64,000 nucleotides of DNA, taken from the NCBI GenBank assembly GCA_039707465.1, contig CM077643.1, forward strand, positions 378,488,419 to 378,552,418, given 5' to 3'. The position numbers and the translations under genes are program-made. The notes beneath the pieces are model-generated. The model was given only the letters and a program-made list of their open reading frames with translations, searched no databases and was not told the DNA's origin. Of this stretch, positions 25,201 through 37,500 are shown piece after piece (position 1 is the first letter of the stretch; the number at the start of each line of letters is the position of its first letter). The stretch is from Rhabdophis nuchalis. Lineage: Eukaryota > Chordata > Lepidosauria > Squamata > Natricidae.

Positions 25201-28200
25201 AAGGCACTCAACTATCACATCGCCTACAAAAAGTTCAAGATGCAATCTCTCCAGTCCATCCTAGGTTGCCTCCGGCCAGGGGACATGATGACATCTATCG
25301 ACCTGAAGGAAGCCTACCTCCATGTTCCCATTCGACAGGAGCACCGCAGATTTCTCCGGTTCTACTTTGCCGGACAGCACTACCAGTATCGAGCCCTCCC
25401 ATTCGGGCTCTCCTCCGCCCCGAGGGTGTTCACCAAGATACTGGCCGCGGTGGCAGCAGATCTCAGGAGGCGCCCCATTCGACTCCAAATTTACCTGGAC
25501 GACATCCTGTTACAAGCATCGTCGCGACAACAGGCCCTAAGAGACCTGCGCACGACCATAGCCACCCTACAAGAACTCGGCTTCACCATCAACACCGACA
25601 AGAGCCACCTGACTCCTGCGACGGAGGTGTTACATCTGGGGGCGGTGATCAACACGTCCACGGGTCTTGTCTCCCTGTCCCCGGACCGCATCGACAGCCT
25701 CAGATCCATGATCCGACGGGTGCAAGCCTCCACGAACGTCCCGGTGATACTCCTGTCCCAGCTCCTAGGCAAGATGATATCTTGTCTAGCCATCGTTCCC
25801 TGGGCGAGACTACACGCAAGAGAGTTACAGTGGTTCCTTCTCCCATCCCAGAGAACCAACACCAGCAACTCCAGAGCCAAGGTCAGACTACCTCCCAAGG
25901 TTCGTCGCTCCCTGCAGTGGTGGCTCTCGCCAGCACTGGAGAAGGGCTCCCTCTTCCAGGAACCCGACAGGCTAGTCCTCACCACAGACGCAAGTCTCTT
26001 CGGGTGGGGAGCACACCTCACCGAATCCATGGTGCAGGGCAGATGGTCGCCTCAGGACCTGAAGCACAACATCAACTGGCTAGAGTTGAGGGCAGTTCGT
26101 CTCGCTTTACGTCACCTTCTGTCGGAAGTGCAGGGCCAACACCTCCTAGTCCGGACGGACAACGTAGCGACGAAGGCGCACATCAACCGCCAGGGCGGCA
26201 CCAGATCCACAGCACTGATGAGGGAAGCCGATGCTCTGGGCAGATGGGCCGAACATCACCTGGGCTCCATTCGGGCCGAACACATCTCCGGAGTGGACAA
26301 CGTTCGGGCGGATTGGCTGAGCAGGGCCACCCTGGATCCATCAGAGTGGCAGCTCCACCCAGACCTGTTCCAACAGATCTGCCACAGGTTCGGACTCCCT
26401 CTCCTCGACCTATTTGCCTCCCCACGGAACGCCCAGCTCCCACGCTTCTTCACTCGGTACCAGTCGCCGCTGGCGGAGGGAATGGACGCTCTCACCTCTC
26501 CGTGGCCGACCGGCCTCCTGTACGCATTCCCTCCAGTGCCCCTGCTACCACGGGTCATCAGGAAGATCCTGAGGGAGGGAGCGGAAGTCATCCTAGTGGC
26601 CCCATATTGGCCACGTCGGACCTGGTTCGCGGACCTTTCCAGCCTCTCCATCAATTCACCTTGGAGGATCCCACCACACGAGGTCTCTCTCTGCCAGGGG
26701 GCTGTCCTGCACCCAGAGCCTCAATGGCTCAATCTAACCGTCTGGCACTTGAGAGGGATCTGCTAACCCGGGCCCACTTCTCAGACCCGGTCATCCACAC
26801 CATTCAGGCGGCCCGCCGACCCTCCACCACCAGGATCTACGGAGCGACCTGGCAAGCCTTCTCAAATTGGTGCTCCCGGCGTCAATTAACACCGCTCTCT
26901 GTGTCTCTCCCGCACATTTTGGATTTCCTTCAGGAGGGCTTTGAGAGGGGCCTCGCCCCGGCCACCCTCCGTCGCCAGGTTGCAGCCCTGGCCACGGTCC
27001 TGTCAGCTGGCTACCTCCAGCCTCTCAGCCGTCATCCCAGTGTGCGGTCCTTCCTCAAGGGAGCAACCAATCTCCGGCCACAGGTCATCCACCGCTACCC
27101 CACGTGGGACCTGACCACGGTCCTCAGAGGTCTCTCGGAACCACCATTCGAGCCCCTACGCTCGAGTTCCCTCCGGCTACTATCATTCAAGACAGCCTTT
27201 CTAGTCGCAATTACCTCAGCACGACGGGTGTCAGAGCTAGCAGCGCTCTCAACTAGAGAAGACCTCTGCCGCTTCCTCAGCGACAGAGTAGTACTCCGTC
27301 TCGACCCATCGTTTGTGCCTAAAGTCAATTCTTGGTTCCACAGAGCACAGGAAATCGTTCTCCCGAATTTCTGCCCCAAGCCCTCCCATCCCAGGGAGCG
27401 TCGATGGCACACTCTAGACGTCCGTCGAGCGCTCAAGCACTACCTCAAGCGCACATCGGCCTTTCGGCAATCAGAGACCCTGTTCCTCTCGTTCCAACCG
27501 GCGACCATGGGTCGTGGGGTCTCCTCGTCTACCATCGCCCGCTGGCTCAAGGCCTGCATCGCCCTCGCATACGAACATCAGGGCCGGACCAGGCCCCAGG
27601 GGCTCACGGCCCACTCAACCAGAAGTGCGGCCACCACAGCGGCCTGGGCCTCACAGGCTCCCATCGAGGAGATATGCAGAGCAGCCACATGGGCGTCACC
27701 TTCCCTCTTTGTTCGCCATTACAAATTGGACAAATACGCTTCCGCTGACGCTGCCTTCGGCCGTCGGGTCTTGCAAAGCGTAGTTGCTCAAGTCGAGTAG
27801 TCACACTGAGCCCATTCGGGCACCCTCCCTAGTGACATTTTGCTTGGGCATGTCCCTTGCATGGACACTCAGAGCTGTGCACCTGAGAATGACCATTGTC
27901 TTACCTGAAGGGTCCTTCTAGGTGCACAGCGATGAGTGTCCATTCCCCCCCTAATCTCTCTAGTTCCTTGTCTGATGTATTCACAGGGGATGAATCGCGT
28001 GGCGAACACAGTCTCAAGAGGACAGAACTTCATTAAGAAACTGAAGGATCATGGGAAAGGAAGGCGGGACTCAGTATTTTAATTCAGTCCAATGGGCAGC
28101 GGAGCTGAGTTAACCCTTGCATGGACACTCATCGCTGTGCACCTAGAAGGACCCTTCAGGTAAGACAATGGTCATTTTCCTATTTCCTTCCACCTCAAGC

Positions 28201-28444
28201 TACCTTTTTGGTTAACCAGGTTAAAGATCTATTTTTCTCCCAGTGGTCATTTCAAAGGAATCACATCGTCTGAGTCATTTCCTGGATTCAAACCAGCATC
28301 CCAAAGAGTCATGGGCTGCCTTTATATATAACGAGTGCCCATAAATCCATTTTTACCATCTTCAGAAGACCAAAGACCAGCCAGAAATGGATGGAAGGAA
28401 GGAAGGAAGGAAGGAAGGAAGGAAGGAAGGAAGGAAGGAAGGAA

Positions 28445-28534
<90 letters not shown>

Positions 28535-31500
28535 ACTTATGACCACAATTGAGTCCAAAATTTTGTTTGCTAAGCATTAAGTGAGTTTCACCACATTTTC
28601 CAAGTTGGCCACGCCCACCGGGTCACATGACAACTGAGCCACTCCCACAAAACAGGCCACACCTTTTGGCTCTCAAAAGAAATTTCAGTAGTGGTACTGT
28701 TGATATTTGGCTCTATTGACTAATAAGTTTGCCCACCACTGCCCTAGAGGGCCAAGTGAGCCGACTCCCCCCCCCCCCGCCCCGCGTGTGCTTGCGCTGC
28801 CTGTTCCCCCTCCCCTCCTCCTCCTCTAGGCCAGCCGGTCCGCAGAATTTTCTTTAAAATGAAACCGGTCCCTGGTGCAAAAAAGGTTGGGGACCCCTCC
28901 ACTAAAGGAGTTCAGCTCCCTTTGGCAGGCAACTTTTTCAACCAGCCTCCAGTGATGAGAGGGAAATCCAGCAGAGAAGGTTGCAAATGATGATCACGGA
29001 GTGCTTGGCAATCAGTTGTAAGTGCAGGCAGGTTGCCAGTCACCCAGATTGCAATCACATGACTGCAAGGGGATAGCACAGTGTTTTGTAACAGCTGGAA
29101 CTCCAAGGCCATCATCACAGTAAACATTTGTTAAACGGTTGATAAGCCAACTACCTGTTTAGTACCTGATAATGCAGGTAGTTTAACCTGGGTCCACAAA
29201 TTATTTTATTTATAAACTGCCCCTCTCACTGTTTGAGGTGACTGCAATGCTCTCTACATGAGGCTCCCCTTAAAGAGCACCCGGAGGCTTCAACTGGTCT
29301 AGAATGCGGCCGCACGGGTAATTATGGGGGTGACACGGCAGTCCCATGTAACACCCCTTCTGTGCAAGCTGCACTGGCTTCCGGTGGTTTTCCGGGTGCA
29401 ATTCAAGGTGTTGGTTACCATCTTTAAAGCGCTCCATGGCTTAGGACCTGGGTACTTACGAGATTGCCTTCTGCCACCGAGAGCCTCCCACCGGCCAGTA
29501 CACTCCCATAGAGAGGGTCTCCTCGTGGTGCCGTCGGCTAGACAATGTTGACTGGCGACACCCAGGGGGAGAGCCTTCTCTGTGGGAGCACCTGTCCCCT
29601 GGAATGAATTGCCCCCAGAATTAAGAACTATCCCTGACTTACGCACCTTCCGCCGTGCTCTCAAAACCTTTTTCTTCCAACAAGCCAGGCTGGCATAAAA
29701 CATGATTTTTAAATTCAAATTTTTATTAATTTTAATCAGGGTTGGTTGGGTTTTTTTCACTTTTAGGCCAAAGTTTAATATGTCTTTTAAAAACTTTTAA
29801 AACTTTTATATATTTGTTTTTATTCTGGCTGTACACTGCCCGGAGTCCTTCGGGAGTAGGGCGGTATAAAAAACCAATAAACTCAAACTCAAAAGTCATC
29901 AGTGTCAGGAATTGCTCTATAATGAAAATGAAAAGAGGATGGAAATAATGGGATGCAGAAACCTATGTATAGTGCTGCAAAAGTGCACAAATCTAATTTT
30001 CCTCCATTATCCCAGGAGTCCAAAGAAACAAAATGATTAGAGCAAAGGTGTCAAACTTGCTGCCTGCAGGTTGGATGGGTCATGTGCAGGCTCCGCCCCC
30101 ACCTGGTTTAGTGAAGGAGGGGAAAGTCCCGAAAAGTCCCCTTGACGATGCAAGTTTGACAGCCCTAAGGTAGAGGTTCACAAAATACTCCTTTTTATAA
30201 GATGTGGGATTCTTCATCACCAGCCATAGGGATAATACCTACCAATTAGAAATTAGCAGATTAGGGAAATGAAGTTCTAATTAGCTACCAAATACAGTAG
30301 GTGTCTTTTGCTTCCAGTGAATTCTTAAATATCAGTTTCTAATTAATCCTCAGGTATATTTCATAGGCTGCTCAGAAAGTTGGCTGTCAAGGAGAATGGG
30401 ATACTGATTTAAATAAACTTTTGCTCCTGTTGTGCAATCTTGCTTTTGGTGAAAAAATTAGAATAAACCAAAATTGCACGATTATAGACTACCCAGTGTA
30501 CGCAGAGGGACTGAAAATCAGATTGAAGAGGTTTGACTCATAGAAGAGAGCAGGTTGAAAACTGATTAGGAGCAGTCCATGTTGCAACTTCTTGCTGGAG
30601 CTCTTTTTTTGTCTTATTTAATTGTAACGCTTAATTGGATTCACTACTCGTAGGCTTAGCCACAATCTATTTACTGTTCAAGAGTAACATTTAAGTTTTA
30701 ATTAGGGTTAATCGGCAACATGCCCTAAGTCTGACACAGTGGAGTATGTTGTTTGATCTCTTTTCCTCTACAGCAGGATTGTCAAACTCACGTCGTCATG
30801 GTGGCATCACGTGACGTCTCGAGACTTTTTCCCACTTCGCTAAACTGGGTGTGGGCGTGACATCACGCAATTGCCCCGTGGGCCAGGAGTTTGACAGCCC
30901 TGCTATAAGGAGAATTATCCTTAGTGCAAATCTGCAAAGATGCCTCAGTGCTTCTTGTTACCATATTTTTGGAGTATAAGACACACTTTCCCCCCCTAAA
31001 AGAGGATGAAAATTTGGGTGTGTCTTATACACCAAAGGTAGCCCCACCCACCCACTGCCACCCACCCTTCGGCCTCTGCGCATTGTGTTTTACACCTGTT
31101 CCAGACTGCAGGGATTGCAACAGATCATCGCCCCCTCCGTGGCTTGCATTTTTTGCCTCTGTGCCTCATGTTTTCAGCCTCTGAACGCTCTGTTTGAGAC
31201 CTCTGTTTAATTTAATAAACTAAACTAAACTAACTAAACCTGTTTGAGGCTGTGGTGATCACCAAAGCACACCATCACCGATCACCACATGCTCACAACC
31301 AGAGAACCTGTTGCTAAAGTTCACCTTTGGGTGAACTTTAGAAAGGGATGTAAAGCAACATGGAGTGGTATGTGTATATACACATGTACATATACACATA
31401 CATACATATGTGCTAAGTGCTATTATCTTTGGTCCTTTATGTTCAACTTTCCCCCCGAGAATGAGCATTTTCTGAATAAGCGTATTTGTCAGGCCTGCAG

Positions 31501-34500
31501 CCATATTCCTCTTGGATCTTTGGCCTGCTACACTTTGTATTATTCTACTATACCTTTTATATTATGGGAAAATGGGAGGGGGGATTGTATGGAGTTAGAT
31601 GCTATGTAGCCAAAATAAAAATCCTTCTAGAAGGCCAAGGTCATCCTTTGTCTCTGCACCTCTACACCTGACTGCAACGGGATGGGTGGCACTGCCAGCA
31701 TGGCAGTGGAAGATTGGACCATATGATGGGCTTCTGGGTGTGAACTTTCAACTGGGTGGGGAAAACCGGGAAGCTTTCAGTTTCAGGTTTTCTCAGATGT
31801 GCCAACATGGCTCTCTTAATAAATTGGAACTTTGAGCAATACTTTGCCTTGGACTCTGATTTAATTTTGGATGCTATTTGGAACCCTGACACGTCTCTCA
31901 CTTAATAGTGGATATAATTTGATGGAAACACAGGATTTGTATTTGTTAGTACTGAAATTCACATCTGGAAGAAAAAGAAAAATTAGAACCAAGATACTTT
32001 ATAGTAGCTGAAATGCTGTTTCGTTTCTTTAAGTATTGGGAAGGGTTATAACATTTAGTTATAACCCTTCTCAACTTGCAATAGTACACAACTTGAATTC
32101 CTTGGATTGAATGCAGCCTCCCTCCCCCAAGGTTTGCATACAGAAATTCACAGAATGTACCATACACGCAAAAATTAATAACTACATTTAATTAAATGGA
32201 AATGAAATCTCATTCTTCTTCTGGCCACACCCACACCTTTCTGAAAGGAAGCTTTGCATGTCTTTCACAGGGCAAGGGTTGCCTTATTTATTAATATAAA
32301 ATGCAATATAGGATTTTCCAGATGATTTTGATTCCATTTCCCATCAGCACTTAGCCCTGTGTCAAATGGTGAAGAATTGTCTGGTTTGCAGTCCAAGCAT
32401 CAGGAGAGTTCAGGCAAGAATACTTTTTCTCAAGAGGTTTTGATTTGGCAGGGGCTGGGGGCATAAATCATTAAGCATAAGTGAAAATCATAAGCCCAAT
32501 CGGGCTTTTGAGTGCATGCGCTAAAATAATGCCTCCCCTCCCCAAATACTGCAACACAGCAGCAACCATGAGGTGACCACACTTGCTGCCTCCTGCACCT
32601 CAAAAATAATAAGACCTCCCCGAAAATAAGGTCAAGCATTTATTTCGGGGTCAAAAGAAAATAAGACCCTGTCTTATTTTCAGGGAAACACGGTACTTAT
32701 GTCTCTTTTCAGATCAACTGATCTTGCTGCTGCTGTTTTATCTGCATATGATTTCAACTTGTAATTATAGTTTGAATTCATTGTAAGCCGCCCAGAGTTA
32801 CAAGTAGTGGGCGGTGTAGAAATGTGCTGAACGAATAAATAAAACACTATTTTACACTATAATTATGGCAATAAAAGTGGCATTGCACAATTGGGCGGTA
32901 TCTTCTAAGAATTCAATCGTAAATAAAGGTTTGCTGATACAAGCAGGTCATGATGTTAGCATAGGTTTTCCACATCATCTTTGCCATTGCCTTCCTCTGG
33001 GATTTTAAAAAAACTTCTGATTCTAATTTACAGCGCTAGTATTTCCTGATAGTTTCTCATCCAAGCTTTTTTGAGGTCAGGCAAGACCAATCAGCTGCTA
33101 ACCAGCTGCTGTGACTTATTATTGTCCCGAAACATTAGAAGAGTTCCAGGTTGGATAAGCCTGCAATAGGATGAGCCTGACCTTAATTGCTAAAATGTAC
33201 TCTTGTTTGAAAGATGTTTTCCTGGAGAAAATAATGACTCATAATTACTGTTTTTCCTGCAGCACCAGACGAAAAGCATGTTCCAAACAAAGTGTGGGTC
33301 ATAGTGGGTCTCCTCAATTTTGCGGCTTATACTCTAGGTAAGTTCTGTTCATTTCCTGGGCACTGTATTTATACAATTAGCAACATATTGAATGAGCATT
33401 AATACTATTGAGACCAAATTCCATGAATAAAACAGTTGTCTCTTATTACACTTGCAAGTCTAATGCAAAATACATATGCAAGCAGATTGTACCTTATGCC
33501 TCTTGTCACTAATGCTTGTGGCTGAAATAGGAGAGGATGTTCTTCCCAAAGGGATAGAGAAGCTGTTCTGTTCTCTGTTGCACATTCATATTTCTGAAAT
33601 AGCAGTTGCTTCTCCATTTCAGTTTTATAAGAGGCAAGAAAGGAAAGTCTGGAAGATGCAAGTGGAAAGCCACAAGCAATTTGTTTTAGTTTTCTTCTGG
33701 AAGCAACATATTCTGATCAGCTTTTACACAAGGAAATGAGGGTATCTACTACTAGTAAAGTGTGAGTAGTGTGTGCATAGGAAAAAAAATGTAAGACTAC
33801 TTAAAGATGAATGCAGTGATACAAGGCCTTAAGAGTCCTGCAAAAGAGCAATTATGGATCTGTAGCAATTTACAGCGGAGAAAGGGGGATGTTTTAGGGA
33901 TTCAATTAACTACAATCTGAAACCAAATATTTTTTTCTGCCTCATAAAACCTCTTGCACTTTCAGCTGTTTTGAACAACAACAGCACAAGTAAATGGACC
34001 TTGGTTTATGAATTGTCGAATATTTTTGCTTTGATTTCTTTCCTTAATGTATTTTTCTTCTCATTTTAATCCCAGCCACTCAATCAGTTAACCTTCTCTT
34101 TCTGTGACGTCTCTCTCTTCAGATGGTGTGGATGGGAAACAGGCACGTCGCACCCAATCCAGCACCCCACTTGGGGAACTCTTTGACCATGGCCTGGACA
34201 GCTGGGCTTGCATGTTCTTTGTGGTGACTGTGTACTCCACTTTTGGCCGAGGGTCCAATGGTGTCAGTGTTTTTGTCCTCTACCTGCTCCTCTGGGTGGT
34301 TTTGTTCTCATTCATCCTTTCCCATTGGGAGAAGTATAACACAGGGATTCTCTTCTTGCCTTGGGGCTACGATATCAGCCAGGTGGTAAGTCAACTAGCC
34401 TTTTGCCACACTCGTTTCCAACGGTTGCCTTAAGAGAGGGCAGAGATCTGGCCTCTCTTAAGATCTAAATGCCATCTTCAGTATACATTATAACTATATA

Positions 34501-37500
34501 TATAAAACCCCCACAAACAAACATCCTTCATATTCTATATCTGTGATGGCAAGCCTATGGCACATGTGCCACAGCTGGCACACAGAGCCCTCTGTTGCCA
34601 GCTGCTCTTCTGGTTTCCAGCATGCACTTGTGCACCTGCTAGCTGGTCTTTGCAAATTCCAGAGTGCTGGAAAATGGCCTGAAATGGTCCAAAAATATTT
34701 CAGACCCTTTTTGGGTGATTTTCAGGCCATTTTCCAGCCAAAAACAGCCTGAAAACCACTTGAAAACATCCCACAAAACAGTCTGAAGAAAGCCACAAAA
34801 CTGCCAAAAAACAAAACCCAGGATCAGGATTCGCACGTGCATTCCAGTTTGTGCACTCCGTGCCGAAAAGGTTCGCCATCCCATGTCTATATAATTAAAT
34901 TTGAAAACCCGATGTTGCATTAATATTGCACTATACCGTAGAATTCAATATAGTTAGCGCCCTGGGATAGAAGCTGTTTTTCAGCCAATTTGTCCTTGTT
35001 TTTATTGTCCTGTACCATCTGCCCGATGGTAATAGTTCAAAAAGAGGATGCCCAGGATGAGAGGGATCTTTAAGAATGTTTTGAACTTTTTTAAGGCAGT
35101 GGGAGATATAAAGCTCTGCCAAAGAGGGGAGAGGGCAACCAATGATCCTCTGGGCAATGATGTTGACACTCTGCAGTGCTGTCCGATCTGCCACTGTGCA
35201 ATTAGCAAACCATACACAGATATAGTAAGTTAAAATACTCTCTATGGTGCAGAAGGTCACCAGTAGTTTTTCATTCAGCTGTTTCCTGTGAAGTCTCAGG
35301 TGGTATAATCTCTGCTGGGCACTTTTGACCAGTGCTGCAATGTAAGATTTGTTTCCCTGGCATATTATTACCACTTTCAGGTTAAAGCCCTGTTTATTTT
35401 ATGTGAGATTTCTTTAGAAATAAGATGTACAAACGATTTAACCCTGGAGTTTTCAAACCTTTTGGTGCCGTGACCCTCTGAAACAATACATGAAATTATG
35501 TGACACCACAAACCCCCCCCCCCCCAATGATTTCACTCAGATTAGAGTTGGGTGAGAAATAAATGCACCACTTTGCGTAATGAAAATTAATTAATTAAAT
35601 TAATTGCGTTTGTATATGCATAGAATCAACAAGAGAGCCCTACAGTATTATAAAATAAAATTATATTGGAAGTAATCATTTTTAAACATTAGTTTAAATA
35701 TAAAGTAGAACCTTGTCCAGTTTTACATAATTCCTGAAATATGGATTTTTATTTTTGAGACAGCCATTCTAATTTTTTGTTGTACATATTTTGGGATGAT
35801 ATTTATTCCCTGAGAAGGCTATGACCTGCAGTTTAAGAGTCCTAACTTAATCTAAAAGCCCTGGCGAGTTTGAGATGTTCTTGTGTGTGTAATTTACCGT
35901 TCAGTTCAAGGACATACTTAATGCAGTCAGATTTCTCTGTGACAGACTAGTATAGGTTACACAAAATCCCCTCTACAAAGTTAAGAAAAATTATCGTGAA
36001 TCAAAAAGTTTGCCTGAGCCACCATTCTTACGGTCTGCAAACAAAACTAACTGCTGGTTTCCACGAGTGGCAAAGTCTAAAGGAAGAATATATTTTTGCC
36101 CTGAATACTTAATCAGTTTCCATTCATTGCAAAGATGTATAATGGCCATGGTATTTACACAGAGGCATTGCAATGACCTATCAGGCTTGTAGGATTTCAT
36201 TTGTGTCTAGAGAGTTGGAGGAATTGTGGTTATGAAAGTGAGGCATATGGAGCAACTACTATTTAGAGATGAAATTTTACAACTGTTGTCCAGATTTGTG
36301 TTTACCGCTGTAGTCGGTAATCAATTGGACTTGAGTAACTCACGTGAAGTGGGAGACACGATGGCTCAGTGGCTAAGATGCTGAGGTTGTTGATCAGAAG
36401 GTTGGCAGTTCAGTGGTTTGAATTCCTAGCGTAGCGTAACAGAGTGAGCTCCCGTTACTTGTCCCAGCTTCTGCCAATCTAGCAGTTCGAAAGCATGTAA
36501 AAAAAATGCAAGTAGAAAAATAGGGACCACTTTGGTGGGAAGGTAACAGCGTTCTGTGGAGCCTTGGCATTTAGCCATGCTGGCTACATGACCACATGTC
36601 TTCGGATAGCGCTGGCACTTCGGCTTAGAAACAGAGATGAACACCGTCCCCTAGAGTTGGAAATGACTAGTATGCATGTGCAGGAGAACCTTTAACTCAC
36701 GTGAACTCAGTTGAATGTTAGTTCAAACATTCTATCCAAACACTGGGAAATGACACAAACAACAAGTAAAGCAATTATATTTTAGCATAATGAAATTGGT
36801 CTGTATAAAAAATCTCTGCATTGATTTGTTTGGGCTACCAAGGCATGAACTGCACCAAAAAAAGAAAAAGAGGCACTCCCAGCTACTTAAAAAAAAGATG
36901 AAGAAGATAACACTTTTGACTAGCTTCTAAATTGAGCCCTTAACAAAGCAAAAAAAAAAAAAAAAAAGATGCATTTTAAAAATACTTTAAGGCAGGGGTC
37001 TCCAATCCACGGGCCGCGGACCGGTGCCAGTCCGTGGCTTGATAGGAACCGGGCCGCAGGGCTGGAGAGGAGGAGGAGGGAGGAGGGGGCAGCCCCCTGG
37101 GCAGAGCGTGCGCCGGATGCAGGAGAGCGCAGGCGTGGCCGTTCGTGCCGTTGGAGGCCCTAGAGCAGTGATGGCGAACCTATGGCACGGGTGCCACAGG
37201 TGGCACGCAGAACCATTTCTTATGGCACGCAAGGCGTTGCCCTGTCAACTCCAGCGTGCATGTGTGTGCCGGCCAGCTGATTTAGGCCTTCTTTTGAGGC
37301 CATTTTTCACCCTCTGGAGGCTTTAGGGAAGTTCCTGAAGCCAATGGAGGTGGGAGGGAGGCTGTTTTCACCCTCCCCAGGCTCCTAGAAAGCCTCTGGA
37401 GCCTGGGGAGGGCGAAAAAAGTGCCCCAAAAGCAAGGAGTCACGCACATAGCATTATGGGACTGGCACACCCACGCACAACCCTCCTGCGCTCCCATCGC

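Larger units (their letters stand above)
22352..28176 (+). mobile_element. DIRS-type tyrosine-recombinase retrotransposon (5.8 kb)
   Basis: The order is left ITR, gag-like region, RT-RNase H, tyrosine recombinase, internal complementary region, right ITR. ITR cores 22359-22470 and 28032-28143 are inverted copies, 110 of 112 bases identical by eye. The internal region at about 27854-27943 equals the reverse complement of the left end joined to that of the right end, meeting at AAT (27888-27890). Both termini carry ATT (22352-22354, 28174-28176) and there is no target duplication, as expected for recombinase-mediated integration of a circle (DIRS family knowledge). Gag and the start of RT are frameshifted, so this copy looks non-autonomous. 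It has the same orientation as SELENOI. Confidence 0.95.
21644..28899. mobile_element. GC-rich hAT-like element, TSD CACTAAAG, hosting the DIRS insertion
   Basis: The left end is CAGGGGTCCCCAACCCCCGG and the right end GGTTGGGGACCCCTC. Octamers CACTAAAG at 21636-21643 and 28900-28907 match perfectly. Both ends match the copy at 36993-38172. Without the DIRS element (22352-28176) and a nested purine-repeat MITE, about 1 kb belongs to it. It shows no transposase. Confidence 0.85.
18356..33262 (+). other. SELENOI: SELENOI intron 3 (14.9 kb, transposon-rich)
   Basis: It contains the L2 tail, the ORF1-only L1 element, the hAT/DIRS nest and further MITEs and LINE pieces listed below. No extra exon was recognised. 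The remaining stretches (18360-18850, 19140-19540, 19850-20236, 28910-29200, 30180-30770, 31050-31480, 31900-32470, 32700-33260) are plain non-coding DNA. Confidence 0.85.

Noticed and set aside
25119..26723. Upstream 535 codons of an 893-codon open frame that ends in the recombinase
   Set aside because: It overlaps the RT-RNase H gene in another frame, has Pro/Ser/Gly/Arg-rich composition and no motif. I start the recombinase at 26724.
28394..28534. CRISPR-like array
   Set aside because: It is a simple tandem repeat without spacers, in a vertebrate genome.
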